Source: Clostridiales bacterium
GTDB taxonomy: Bacteria; Bacillota; Clostridia; Oscillospirales; Oscillospiraceae
Direction: 5' to 3'
DNA: 7,884 bases
Assembly: GCA_019422005.1 (NCBI GenBank)
Contig: JAHZEF010000085.1
Location: forward strand, 1,761-9,644
Under the pieces are notes generated by a model. That model was not told the DNA's origin and did not search any database. It saw only the letters and a program-made list of their open reading frames with translations. Below, piece after piece: positions 1-6,453 of this stretch; positions within the stretch are counted from its first letter, which is position 1, and every line of letters begins with the position of its first letter. The position numbers and the translations under genes are program-made.

Positions 1-94
1 TGGTGGAGTCTATCCCGAAATACTCGGCCACGCCGCCGCACACGCCGCTGATTTTGCGGTCTGAGGCGGAAAGATACAGTTTTTTGCCGTTCAT
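1..94 (-). CDS. PspC-domain protein, N-terminal fragment (cut by window edge)
   Basis: Only the first 31 codons are inside the window; the gene runs off the left edge. The visible protein begins MNGKKLYLSASDRKISGVC and continues with GGVAEYFGIDST. This matches the start of the PspC domain, whose usual pattern is K-L-Y/x-R-S-x-x-D-R-x-(I/L)-x-G-V-C-G-G-(I/L/V)-A-x-Y-F-G-(I/L)-D-P-T. In this family the segment is followed by a hydrophobic membrane helix, which cannot be seen here. PspC proteins are small membrane proteins linked to envelope stress in enterobacteria; in Firmicutes the role is mostly undefined. The start is ATG at 94-92, preceded by AGAAGGG at 106-100 with 5-nt spacing. It lies 47 bp after the aroE stop on the same strand and may have its own promoter. 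The domain call is good; function is unassigned. Confidence 0.82.
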   Translation of the reverse strand, partial: MNGKKLYLSASDRKISGVCGGVAEYFGIDST

Positions 95-114
95 ATTGAC
101 CCTTCTTTCTGCAG

Positions 115-128
115 TAGGGTATACCCTA
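115..128. promoter_or_regulatory. 14-bp perfect palindrome between aroE and the PspC gene (possible operator)
   Basis: The sequence TAGGGTATACCCTA is a perfect palindrome in the 47-bp gap between the aroE stop and the PspC gene start, about 20 bp ahead of that start. A -10-like TAGAAT lies beside it on the minus strand (about 134-129), but no convincing -35 box is visible. As RNA it would form only a 5-bp stem with a 4-nt loop and no U tract, so a terminator is unlikely. A dimeric repressor site for the PspC gene is an inference; I recognise no known regulator motif. Confidence 0.3.
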
Positions 129-141
129 TTCTATGTTTTTA

Positions 142-957
142 TCACGCGGTTTGCGCAGCTCTGTACAGTATTTTCGACATGGCGCCCGCGTCAACCTCCG
201 CACCCGTCAGGAAGGAAAACGCCAGAATTGCCTGATGAATCAGCATCCCCAAGCCGTTCACAGCCAGCAGGCCCCGTTCCTCGGCCGCCAGCAGCAGCGG
301 TGTTTTGGGCGGCGCGTAAAGGATATCAAATACCGCGCAGTGCCCGGCCAGCGATTGGACGAAGCTGCAGTCCAAACCACTCCCCACAGGGAGGGTGTTG
401 ATCAGAAGCTCCGTATCGGCCGGAACCGCAGCGTTCAGCGGAAGCGCCTCCATGACGGAAGCGTCCGCCGCGCAAAGCTGCTGCGCCCGATCCAGCGTCC
501 GGTTCATCACCGTGATATGGGCGGCGCCGTCCTGCAGCGCCTTCTTTGCAATGGCGCCGGCGGCGCCGCCGGCGCCCAGCAGAGTAACCCGCGCCCCGGC
601 AAAGCCGGCGCCGTGCTCCGCCAGCATCTGCGCGAAGCCGTCCCCGTCCGTGTTATGCCCGATGAGGCTGCCCTGATCGTTCCGCACGGTGTTGACCGCG
701 CCGAAGTAGTCGGCCGCAGCGGTGACCCGGTTCATCAGCGGGAGCAGATGCAGCTTGTGCGGCATGGTCGCGTTGAAGCCCGCATACGGCTCCGACCGAA
801 CCCGCTCCAGCCATTCCGGCAGTCCGTCCGCAGTTACGCGGCAGGCCTCATAGCGATAGGGCATCCCCAGTTCCCGGGCCATGGTATTGTGCAGCAGCGG
901 CGACAGGCTGTGCCCGATGGGATCGCCGATCACGGCCAGCTTTCTGTCATCACCCAT
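142..957 (-). CDS. aroE: Shikimate dehydrogenase (NADP-dependent) AroE
   Basis: Reduces 3-dehydroshikimate to shikimate with NADPH in the cytosol. The protein has 271 residues, normal for the family. Substrate domain: GDPIGHSLSP at 11-20 with the two shikimate-binding serines S17 and S19, NATMPHK at 62-68 with catalytic K68, N89, and NTDG at 102-105 with D104. Cofactor domain: glycine-rich GAGGAAGA at 128-135, then NRT at 152-154, whose arginine in this family contacts the NADP 2'-phosphate. The C-terminal NGLGMLIHQA at 234-243 carries the substrate-binding glutamine Q242. Two positions are unusual: NAT for the common NVT, and NTLPVG for the common NATPLG. The start is ATG at 957-955, overlapping the aroQ stop by 8 bp with GGAG 7 nt upstream. 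The reading frame is open further upstream, but that part overlaps aroQ and has no family match. Last gene of the aro cluster. Confidence 0.95.
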   Translation of the reverse strand: MGDDRKLAVIGDPIGHSLSPLLHNTMARELGMPYRYEACRVTADGLPEWLERVRSEPYAGFNATMPHKLHLLPLMNRVTAAADYFGAVNTVRNDQGSLIGHNTDGDGFAQMLAEHGAGFAGARVTLLGAGGAAGAIAKKALQDGAAHITVMNRTLDRAQQLCAADASVMEALPLNAAVPADTELLINTLPVGSGLDCSFVQSLAGHCAVFDILYAPPKTPLLLAAEERGLLAVNGLGMLIHQAILAFSFLTGAEVDAGAMSKILYRAAQTA

Positions 958-1384
958 GGCAGTTCTCCAGGAAGTACTGCATGGCCGCCACGTATCCGAA
1001 CGTGCCAAGCCCGCAGATCTGCCCGACGCAGGCCGGCGCTGTGACTGAGGTATGCCGGAACGTCTCCCGCCGGTGTACATTGGAGATATGCACTTCGATG
1101 CACGGCACATCCACCGCTTTCAGCGCATCCAAAATCGCATAGCTGTAGTGGGTGAACGCTCCCGGATTCAGGATGATGGCATCATAGCGCCCCGCGGCAT
1201 CATGAATCGCGTCAATCAGCGCTCCCTCATGGTTGGACTGAACGCAGTCCGCCTCCGCGCCCATGGCCGACGCCCGCTCCCGCAGCATGCTGCAGAGGGC
1301 TTCGTATCCCGTGGCGCCGTAAATATCCGGCTCACGGCTGCCCAGCAGGTTGAGATTCGGCCCGTTGAGAATCAAAAACTTCAT
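950..1384 (-). CDS. aroQ: Type II 3-dehydroquinate dehydratase AroQ
   Basis: Dehydrates 3-dehydroquinate to 3-dehydroshikimate, the third step of the shikimate pathway. At 144 residues it has the usual length of type II enzymes, which form dodecamers of flavodoxin-like subunits and are unrelated to the Schiff-base type I (AroD). Visible signatures are NGPNLNLLG at 8-15 and beyond, REPDIYG at 17-23 with the catalytic tyrosine Y22, QSNHEG at 49-54, NPGAFTHYS at 73-81 with H79, the catalytic-histidine motif EVHISN at 97-102 (H99), and the FRH segment at 109-111. GQICGLG at 121-127 is also typical. The ATG overlaps the aroK stop as ATGA (4 bp), with GGAGG at 1396-1392 and 7-nt spacing; its own stop overlaps aroE by 8 bp. 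The dehydroquinase assignment is very secure. The symbol aroQ is shared with one chorismate mutase class, but this is not a mutase. Confidence 0.96.
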   Translation of the reverse strand: MKFLILNGPNLNLLGSREPDIYGATGYEALCSMLRERASAMGAEADCVQSNHEGALIDAIHDAAGRYDAIILNPGAFTHYSYAILDALKAVDVPCIEVHISNVHRRETFRHTSVTAPACVGQICGLGTFGYVAAMQYFLENCHG

Positions 1385-1890
1385 AATACATCCTCCAGTC
1401 GCTGCAGTTCCTCCAGAATGCGGCGCACCGTTGCGTCCACCGAGGAAAACTCCAGAATCTCCACATCAGCCGACCCCCGATACGCCGGTTCCCGATCCGC
1501 AAAGGTCTTCAGGAACGCCGCTTTTCCGTTCTGCGCCAGCGGGCGGTCCCGCAGGGAGGTCGATTCAAAAATCAAATCCGCAGGCCGGTTCAGGAACACA
1601 ACTGCGCCCGCCTCCCGCAGCGCCTCCACATTCTCCGGACGCAGAATGACGCCGCCGCCGGTCGCGACAACCAGATCCCTCCGGCCGGCCAGTTCCCGGC
1701 AGACCCGGGCCTCCCAATCCCGAAATACGGCTTCGCCGTCCTGTTCAAAAATTTCCGGGATCGGTTTCCCCGCCCGCCGCACAACGGCGGCGTCGGTATC
1801 CACAAAACGTCTGCGCAGCAGTCCGGCCAGCCGCTTGCCGCAGGTTGTCTTGCCGCTGCCCATCATGCCGGTCAAAATGATACTTTTCAT
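1381..1890 (-). CDS. aroK: Shikimate kinase AroK
   Basis: Phosphorylates shikimate at the 3-hydroxyl with ATP. The protein has 169 residues, typical for a monofunctional kinase of the P-loop NMP-kinase fold. Walker A is GMMGSGKTT at 8-16. DTD at 31-33 provides Mg2+ and shikimate contacts. FRDWE at 56-60 contributes shikimate-binding R57, and the GGG loop at 78-80 also binds shikimate. The lid carries R116 in RDRPL, and R133 in REPAY completes the shikimate pocket. It overlaps pheA upstream and aroQ downstream, each as ATGA (4 bp). The 20 bases before its ATG hold no recognisable Shine-Dalgarno, unlike the other operon genes, so translation probably relies on reinitiation after the pheA stop. 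Identity is secure; aroK versus aroL naming is convention. Confidence 0.95.
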   Translation of the reverse strand: MKSIILTGMMGSGKTTCGKRLAGLLRRRFVDTDAAVVRRAGKPIPEIFEQDGEAVFRDWEARVCRELAGRRDLVVATGGGVILRPENVEALREAGAVVFLNRPADLIFESTSLRDRPLAQNGKAAFLKTFADREPAYRGSADVEILEFSSVDATVRRILEELQRLEDVL

Positions 1891-3050
1891 AGTGCAGCAG
1901 CCCGGTAATTGCCCAGCACCCGGAAGCTGATTGCCGCATCGATCAGTTCACGAATCACCAGATCCATGCCATCCTGCTTCAGATTGCCGGAAAAGTCCGC
2001 ATAAAAGCGATAATTCCAGCTCTGCTCCGGAACCGGCCGGGATTCCAGCTTTTCCAGATTCAGGCCGGCCCGCGCAATAATCTGCAGAATTCTGCAGAGG
2101 CTCCCTTCCGTATGCGGGACGTGGAAGCAGACGCTGATCTTGTCCGCATCCGCAGGAAACCTCGGCTCCGCGGCCACCACGATAAACCGGGTATAATTGT
2201 GCGCGTTTTCATTGATCCGCGTCTGCAAAACCTGCAGCCCGTACAGCTCCGCGGCGCGGCGGCTGGCGACGGCAGCTTTGGAACAGTCGCCGGACTCGGC
2301 CACAAATTTCGCCGCCAGGGCGGTATTGACCATTTCATGCTGCTTCCATTTGGGATAACCGGACAAGAAGGGCCTGCACTGCCGGAACCCCTGCTCGTGG
2401 GTATAGACGTCGGTAATCGTATCCATATTGGCGGCAGGCAGCGCCAGCAGGCAATGCACCACAGGCACGATCTGCTCGCCCACAATATAGCAGCCAAACC
2501 GGCCCAGCAGATCGTAAACGTCGCTGATGGAACCGGTGGAACTGTTTTCGATCGGAACCACGCCGTAGTCCCCAAAGCCCTCCCGCACGCCGCGGAAAAC
2601 GCCATCCCAGGTTTTCAGGTTCATCCGTTCGCAGTCCGCGCCGAAAAAACCGATGGCCGCTTCCTCGCAATAGGCCCCCGGCTGTCCCTGATACAGCACG
2701 CGCCGGTCCTGCAGCGGCTCTCCCCGCCAGCTGCGCAGCGCCTCATACGCCTCCAGTTCCGCGGCTTTCCCGGGATCCGGTTCCGACAGCATGCGCTCCT
2801 GCAGCGTCCGGCTGCCGGCCATGATATTCTCGAAAAACGATGTCAGCAGCGGCGCCAATTCCGGATCGCCGGCCATGGCGGCCTTGCCCGCCAAAAGCTC
2901 CCGTTCCCTGCGGGCATCCAGCACTGGAAGCCCGTGTTCCCGCTTATAGGCGCCAACTTCCCGGCACACCGCCATCCGCTGCTCAAACAACGCCGCCAGC
3001 TGCCGGTCAATTTCATCAATTTCTTTCCTGCACTGCGCTAATTCCCGCAT
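1887..3050 (-). CDS. pheA: Bifunctional chorismate mutase / prephenate dehydratase (P-protein)
   Basis: Converts chorismate to prephenate and then to phenylpyruvate, the committed phenylalanine branch. It has 387 residues, close to the E. coli P-protein. The N-terminal AroQ-class mutase (about 1-88) keeps the catalytic set: R8, R25, K36, D45, R48, E49 and SxxxQ with S80 and Q84, matching E. coli R11, R28, K39, D48, R51, E52, S84 and Q88. The dehydratase (about 116-292) has QGQPGAY at 121-127, PIENSSTGSI at 166-175 and the essential TRF motif at 287-289. The C-terminal ACT domain (about 304-380) has EGSL at 315-318 and ESRP at 336-339, in the positions of the E. coli GALV and ESRP phenylalanine-binding motifs, so feedback inhibition by phenylalanine is likely. 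The chosen ATG has AGGAGG at 3061-3056, starting on the aroC stop. The frame stays open to 3107, but that part overlaps aroC and is not conserved. Confidence 0.95.
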   Translation of the reverse strand: MRELAQCRKEIDEIDRQLAALFEQRMAVCREVGAYKREHGLPVLDARRERELLAGKAAMAGDPELAPLLTSFFENIMAGSRTLQERMLSEPDPGKAAELEAYEALRSWRGEPLQDRRVLYQGQPGAYCEEAAIGFFGADCERMNLKTWDGVFRGVREGFGDYGVVPIENSSTGSISDVYDLLGRFGCYIVGEQIVPVVHCLLALPAANMDTITDVYTHEQGFRQCRPFLSGYPKWKQHEMVNTALAAKFVAESGDCSKAAVASRRAAELYGLQVLQTRINENAHNYTRFIVVAAEPRFPADADKISVCFHVPHTEGSLCRILQIIARAGLNLEKLESRPVPEQSWNYRFYADFSGNLKQDGMDLVIRELIDAAISFRVLGNYRAAAL

Positions 3051-3055
3051 AACGT

Positions 3056-3061
3056 CCTCCT
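3056..3061 (-). promoter_or_regulatory. Shine-Dalgarno that fixes the pheA start
   Basis: A perfect AGGAGG begins on the last base of the aroC TGA stop and sits 5 nt before the ATG at 3050-3048. It favours this start over the in-frame ATG at 3107, which would lie inside aroC. Confidence 0.85.
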
Positions 3062-4110
3062 CATATCCCCAGAACCTGGCACATCGCCAGCGCACAGGCC
3101 GCCTCAATCACCGGGACTGCCCGGTGGACAATGCAAGGGTCATGACGTCCCTGCACCACCAGCGTCGCACGCTCCCTGGCAGACAGGGAAATCGTCTGCT
3201 GCGGCCGTGCAATGGAGGCCGTCGGGCGCATCGCCACGGAAAACAGGATCGGCATTCCGTTGGTAATGCCGCCATTGATTCCGCCTGTGCGGTTGGTCTC
3301 CGTGCAGACGGCGTCCCCGTTCAGGCAGATCGGATCGTTGGCCTCGCTGCCATACAGATCCGCAAATCCAAAGCCGTCGCCGAACGCCACAGCCTTGACC
3401 GCCGGGACTGCAAAGAGGTACTGTGAGACAATCCCCTCCACATTGCAGCCGAAATCCGGCCCTCCCAGCCCCGCCGGCATGCCCACGGCGCAGCACTCGA
3501 TCACGCCGCCGACCGAATCGCACTGTTCCCTGGCCGCATGGATTTCCCGGCGCATCCGCGCACCGGCCTCTTCCGAGATCGTCGGAAACGGTTTGGCGGC
3601 CAGCTGCTCAAACAGCGCACGATCCTCGTGAAGCCCGTCGAACGGTTCGTCCTCCACACCGTGGATGCTGCGGATATGCGCACCCAGAAACACGCCGCGC
3701 TCCGCCAGGATCTGCCTGGCCACCGCGCCGGCAAACACCAGCGGCGCCGTGAGGCGTCCCGAGAAATGGCCGCCGCCCCGATAGTCATTGCAGCCGCGAT
3801 ACCGGACGTATCCGGTATAATCCGCATGCCCCGGACGGGGAAGGTCATTCTGGTAGTCCTGGGAACGGGTGTCGGTATTTTCAATCACAGCGCACAGCGG
3901 GGTGCCGCAGGTCTTCCCCTCAAACAGCCCGGACAAAATGCGCACCTGGTCAGGCTCCCGCCGGGCGGTGGACAGCTGGTTTTTCCCCGGCGCGCGGCGG
4001 TCCAGTTCCCGTTCCACCGCTGCAAAGTCCAGCGCCAGCCCCGACGGCAGCCCCTCCAAAACCACGCCGATTGCCGGCCCGTGGGATTCTCCGAAAATGG
4101 TATAGTTCAT
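3061..4110 (-). CDS. aroC: Chorismate synthase AroC
   Basis: Makes chorismate from EPSP by anti-1,4-elimination of phosphate, using reduced FMN that is not consumed overall. Signature 1 is GESHGPAIGVVLEGLP at 7-22 with catalytic H10. RPGHAD at 92-97 gives the second conserved histidine H95. GGGHFSGR at 112-119, CDSVGG at 197-202, NRTGGINGGITNG at 273-285 and RHDPCIVHRAVPVIEA at 322-337 (signature 3) are all present. At 349 residues it is near the lower end for the family because the N-terminus is short: only MNYTI precedes FGESHG, where most members have roughly 8-10 more residues. The start is still well supported: AGGAGG at 4123-4118 with 7-nt spacing, and an ATGA overlap with the aroA stop. 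No upstream in-frame codons restore the missing segment. The flavin reductase that supplies FMNH2 is not in the window. Confidence 0.95.
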   Translation of the reverse strand: MNYTIFGESHGPAIGVVLEGLPSGLALDFAAVERELDRRAPGKNQLSTARREPDQVRILSGLFEGKTCGTPLCAVIENTDTRSQDYQNDLPRPGHADYTGYVRYRGCNDYRGGGHFSGRLTAPLVFAGAVARQILAERGVFLGAHIRSIHGVEDEPFDGLHEDRALFEQLAAKPFPTISEEAGARMRREIHAAREQCDSVGGVIECCAVGMPAGLGGPDFGCNVEGIVSQYLFAVPAVKAVAFGDGFGFADLYGSEANDPICLNGDAVCTETNRTGGINGGITNGMPILFSVAMRPTASIARPQQTISLSARERATLVVQGRHDPCIVHRAVPVIEAACALAMCQVLGI

Positions 4111-5360
4111 AGCAGCACCTCCTGAATCTTTCCGCCCAGAGACGAATAAACCTGCCAGAAATCCGGGTAGGATTTTGCCACGCTGCCCGCGCCGCGGATC
4201 AAAACCGGCCCATCTGCCCGGGTGGCGGCCATGGCCAGCATCATGGCGATCCGGTGGTCATTGCAGCTGTCGGCCGAACCGCCGTGCAGCGACGGAACCC
4301 CGCGGATTGCGAGGCGGTCCGGCCCCTGTTCGATGCAGGCGCCCAGCCGGTTCAGCTGGGTAGTCACCGTATCCAGCCGGTCGCTCTCCTTGATCCGAAG
4401 CCTGGCGGCTCCGACGATCTCCGTCATCTCGCCGCTGCGAAGGGCGGCCTGCAGCGCCAGCGCAGGCACCAGATCCGGGCACTGGCGCACATCCAGCGTC
4501 ACAGGCCCGCCGCCGCAGAGCCGCCGGAAGCAGGGTACAATCACCCGGTCTCCCTGTGCCGAACCCTCCGGCATGCCGCGCAGTTCCACGTCGTTCCCGA
4601 TTCCCACCGCCGCGTAATAAAACGCCGCCTGGGACCAGTCCGCCTCCACCCGGCACTGCACCGGCCTGCAGACGGCCGGCGCTGAAATGAAAAAGTCATT
4701 CCAGGCGCCGGCTTCACTCCGGCGTTCCTCAATTGCGACGCCGGCCAGGCGCAGCGCCTGGCACGTCATGTCCAGATATCCCGCTGACTCCAGCGGCGTC
4801 GTGCTGATCACCCGGGAAGCGCCGTCCAGCAGGGGAAGCGCATACAAAAGCCCTGTAAAAAACTGGCTGGAGACGTCGCCGGGCAGCCGGTATTCTCCCG
4901 GCGTCAGCCGCCCCCGCACGGTGAGGGCGCCATCCGTCTGCTCACAGGCGATCCCCCGCTCCCGGAACAGCTGGAAATACGGCGTCTGCGGCCTCTGCAT
5001 CAGCCTCCCGCGCCCCGTGAAAATACCGCCGCCCGCCACAGCCAGCGCAATGGGAATTAAAAACCGCAGCGTGGAGCCGGATTCCCCGCAGTCAAAGCGC
5101 GGCAGCTCCCTGAAGGCCGGGCGCCGTCCCTCCGCAAAGACGCCGCGGATCTGCAGCGTATCGCCGGCCCGCAGGAAGCCGGCCCCCAGCGCCTCCATGC
5201 AGCGTATGGTCGCCTCAATGTCCTGAGAAAACGCGACATTGGAAATATGGCTGGTTCCGTCGGCCAGCGCCGCTGCAATGATCAGCCGGTGCGCCTGTGA
5301 TTTGGACGGCGGCGGCGTCACTGCGCCGTGCAGCCGCGCCGGCGTAATCTGAATGTCCAT
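4107..5360 (-). CDS. aroA: 3-phosphoshikimate 1-carboxyvinyltransferase (EPSP synthase) AroA
   Basis: Transfers the enolpyruvyl group of phosphoenolpyruvate to shikimate-3-phosphate; this is the glyphosate target. The protein has 417 residues, normal for the family. Active-site residues by analogy with E. coli: K20, S21 and R25 in PPPSKSQAHR (K22, S23, R27); R123 (R124); S164, S165 and Q166 in GDVSSQFFTG (S169, S170, Q171); D296 (D313); E325 and R328 in RIKESDR (E341, R344); R370 in NDHRIAM (R386); and K396 in AKSYPD (K411). The phosphoenolpyruvate loop reads GESGSTLRFL at 92-101, where E. coli has GNAGTAMRPL. The glycine matching G96 is kept, but the position of P101 is phenylalanine and N94 is glutamate. 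The start lies 9 bp after the aroB stop with AGGAGG at 5371-5366; the stop overlaps aroC as ATGA. Confidence 0.95.
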   Translation of the reverse strand: MDIQITPARLHGAVTPPPSKSQAHRLIIAAALADGTSHISNVAFSQDIEATIRCMEALGAGFLRAGDTLQIRGVFAEGRRPAFRELPRFDCGESGSTLRFLIPIALAVAGGGIFTGRGRLMQRPQTPYFQLFRERGIACEQTDGALTVRGRLTPGEYRLPGDVSSQFFTGLLYALPLLDGASRVISTTPLESAGYLDMTCQALRLAGVAIEERRSEAGAWNDFFISAPAVCRPVQCRVEADWSQAAFYYAAVGIGNDVELRGMPEGSAQGDRVIVPCFRRLCGGGPVTLDVRQCPDLVPALALQAALRSGEMTEIVGAARLRIKESDRLDTVTTQLNRLGACIEQGPDRLAIRGVPSLHGGSADSCNDHRIAMMLAMAATRADGPVLIRGAGSVAKSYPDFWQVYSSLGGKIQEVLL

Positions 5361-5365
5361 GCCTT

Positions 5366-5371
5366 CCTCCT
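5366..5371 (-). promoter_or_regulatory. Shine-Dalgarno of aroA overlapping the aroB stop
   Basis: AGGAGG overlaps the TAG stop of aroB and lies 5 nt before the aroA ATG at 5360-5358, consistent with coupled translation of the two genes. Confidence 0.8.
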
Positions 5372-6428
5372 ACAGCCTGCGAAACAGGTCTTCCTTCGGC
5401 AGGCTGACCGTTTTCGCGCTCCCGATGCGCTCCAGAAAAACAAACCGGATCTCATCCCCCAGGCTTTTCTTGTCCAGGCTCATAGCCGCCTCGTACTCCT
5501 CACGGGACGCGGAAATGGAAGTCGGAAGCGCATACTGTTCCAGGGCCGTCCGAATCCGGTCTGCGGTCCCTGACGCCGTATAGCCCATGGCCTCTCCCAG
5601 CCGGGCCGCATCCACCATGCCGGCCGCCACCGCTTCCCCGTGGGTGTAGGTCTGATACCCGTAAGCTTTCTCGTAGACATGGCCAAAGGTGTGCCCGAAA
5701 TTCAGCAGCATCCGCAGGCCCAAATCCCGTTCGTCCTGCTCCACCACCTGCCGCTTGATCTCACAGCAGGCCGTGGTGATTTCCTCAATTTCCGACATCA
5801 CCGCCGCCCTGCTCCCCAGACGCGCCAGGCGTCCGAACAGGCCGGCGTCCCAGATGCAGCCGTACTTGATCACCTCCGCCATACCGTCGGAAAAAACGCG
5901 GTCCGGCAACGTCTCCAGCACAGCCGGGTCCATCACAACCAGCCTGGGCTGATAAAAATTGCCCGCCAGATTCTTGCCGGCCTTCAGATCCACCGCCACC
6001 TTTCCGCCCACGGAGGAATCCACCTGGGCCAGCAGAGTCGTTGGAATCTGCACCAGCTCTATGCCGCGCAGCATGGTTGCGGCAGCAAAGCCCGCCAGAT
6101 CGCCAATCACCCCGCCGCCCAGCGCGATCACTGCGTCTGCACGGGTCACTCCGCCGGAGGCCATCTGCTCCCACAGCCACGCCAGACGTTCCGGCGACTT
6201 GCTGCGCTCCCCTGCGGGAACCGTCAGCAGAACCGGAGCAAAGCCTGCCCCCCGCAGGCTCTCCAGGACCTGCGCGCCGTAAAGCGGCGCCACCTGATCG
6301 TCGGTGACGACAAAAACCCGCTTCCCATGCAGCACGCCGGCCGCCAGGGCGCCGCATTCGGCCAGGGCGCCGCGGCGATTGACGATCTCATAACTCCGTT
6401 CCCTGAGATTTACACGAACAACTGACAT
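5370..6428 (-). CDS. aroB: 3-dehydroquinate synthase AroB
   Basis: Cyclises DAHP to 3-dehydroquinate, the second step of the shikimate pathway, using NAD+ and a divalent metal (Zn2+ or Co2+). The 352-residue protein is of normal length. Visible features: PAGERSKS at 71-78, the NAD-binding GGGVIGD at 104-110, IPTTLLAQVDSSVGGK at 128-143 with D137 and K143, KN at 152-153, AEVIK at 184-188 with metal ligand E185, NFGHTFGH at 243-250 with metal ligand H246, and HGEAV at 263-267 with metal ligand H263. The chosen ATG at 6428-6426 gives the family N-terminus (MSVVRVNLRERSYEI) and has AGAGG at 6440-6436 with 7-nt spacing. The frame is open upstream to 6899, but it runs through an RNA hairpin and then the neighbouring gene. 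First gene of the aro cluster, 119 bp after the membrane protein gene. Confidence 0.95.
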   Translation of the reverse strand: MSVVRVNLRERSYEIVNRRGALAECGALAAGVLHGKRVFVVTDDQVAPLYGAQVLESLRGAGFAPVLLTVPAGERSKSPERLAWLWEQMASGGVTRADAVIALGGGVIGDLAGFAAATMLRGIELVQIPTTLLAQVDSSVGGKVAVDLKAGKNLAGNFYQPRLVVMDPAVLETLPDRVFSDGMAEVIKYGCIWDAGLFGRLARLGSRAAVMSEIEEITTACCEIKRQVVEQDERDLGLRMLLNFGHTFGHVYEKAYGYQTYTHGEAVAAGMVDAARLGEAMGYTASGTADRIRTALEQYALPTSISASREEYEAAMSLDKKSLGDEIRFVFLERIGSAKTVSLPKEDLFRRL

Positions 6429-6453
6429 ATCCTTTCCTCTTTCCTGTTTCACT

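Larger units (their letters stand above)
142..6428 (-). other. Seven-gene shikimate/phenylalanine operon aroB-aroA-aroC-pheA-aroK-aroQ-aroE
   Basis: All seven genes are on one strand. Junctions are +9 bp (aroB-aroA), -4 (aroA-aroC), +10 (aroC-pheA), -4 (pheA-aroK), -4 (aroK-aroQ) and -8 (aroQ-aroE). No internal promoter or terminator space exists, so a single transcript is expected, with entry in or upstream of the 119-bp leader before aroB. No terminator hairpin with a U tract is visible after aroE, so read-through into the PspC gene is possible. Confidence 0.9.

Noticed and set aside
133..1044. Long plus-strand open frame opposite aroE and the 3' end of aroQ
   Set aside because: It is antisense to aroE and aroQ, which have full catalytic motifs. 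The translation is Arg/Gln/His-rich with no recognisable domain, typical of a high-GC shadow frame.
958..1110. N-terminal extension of aroE
   Set aside because: It lies entirely inside aroQ and has no similarity to shikimate dehydrogenase; the start at 957 has a Shine-Dalgarno and an 8-bp coupled overlap.
2112..3041. Plus-strand 309-codon open frame opposite pheA
   Set aside because: Antisense to the clearly functional pheA; no Shine-Dalgarno-supported start and no domain features.
5640..6425. Plus-strand 261-codon open frame opposite aroB
   Set aside because: Antisense shadow of aroB with low-complexity His/Arg/Gln composition; no family resemblance.
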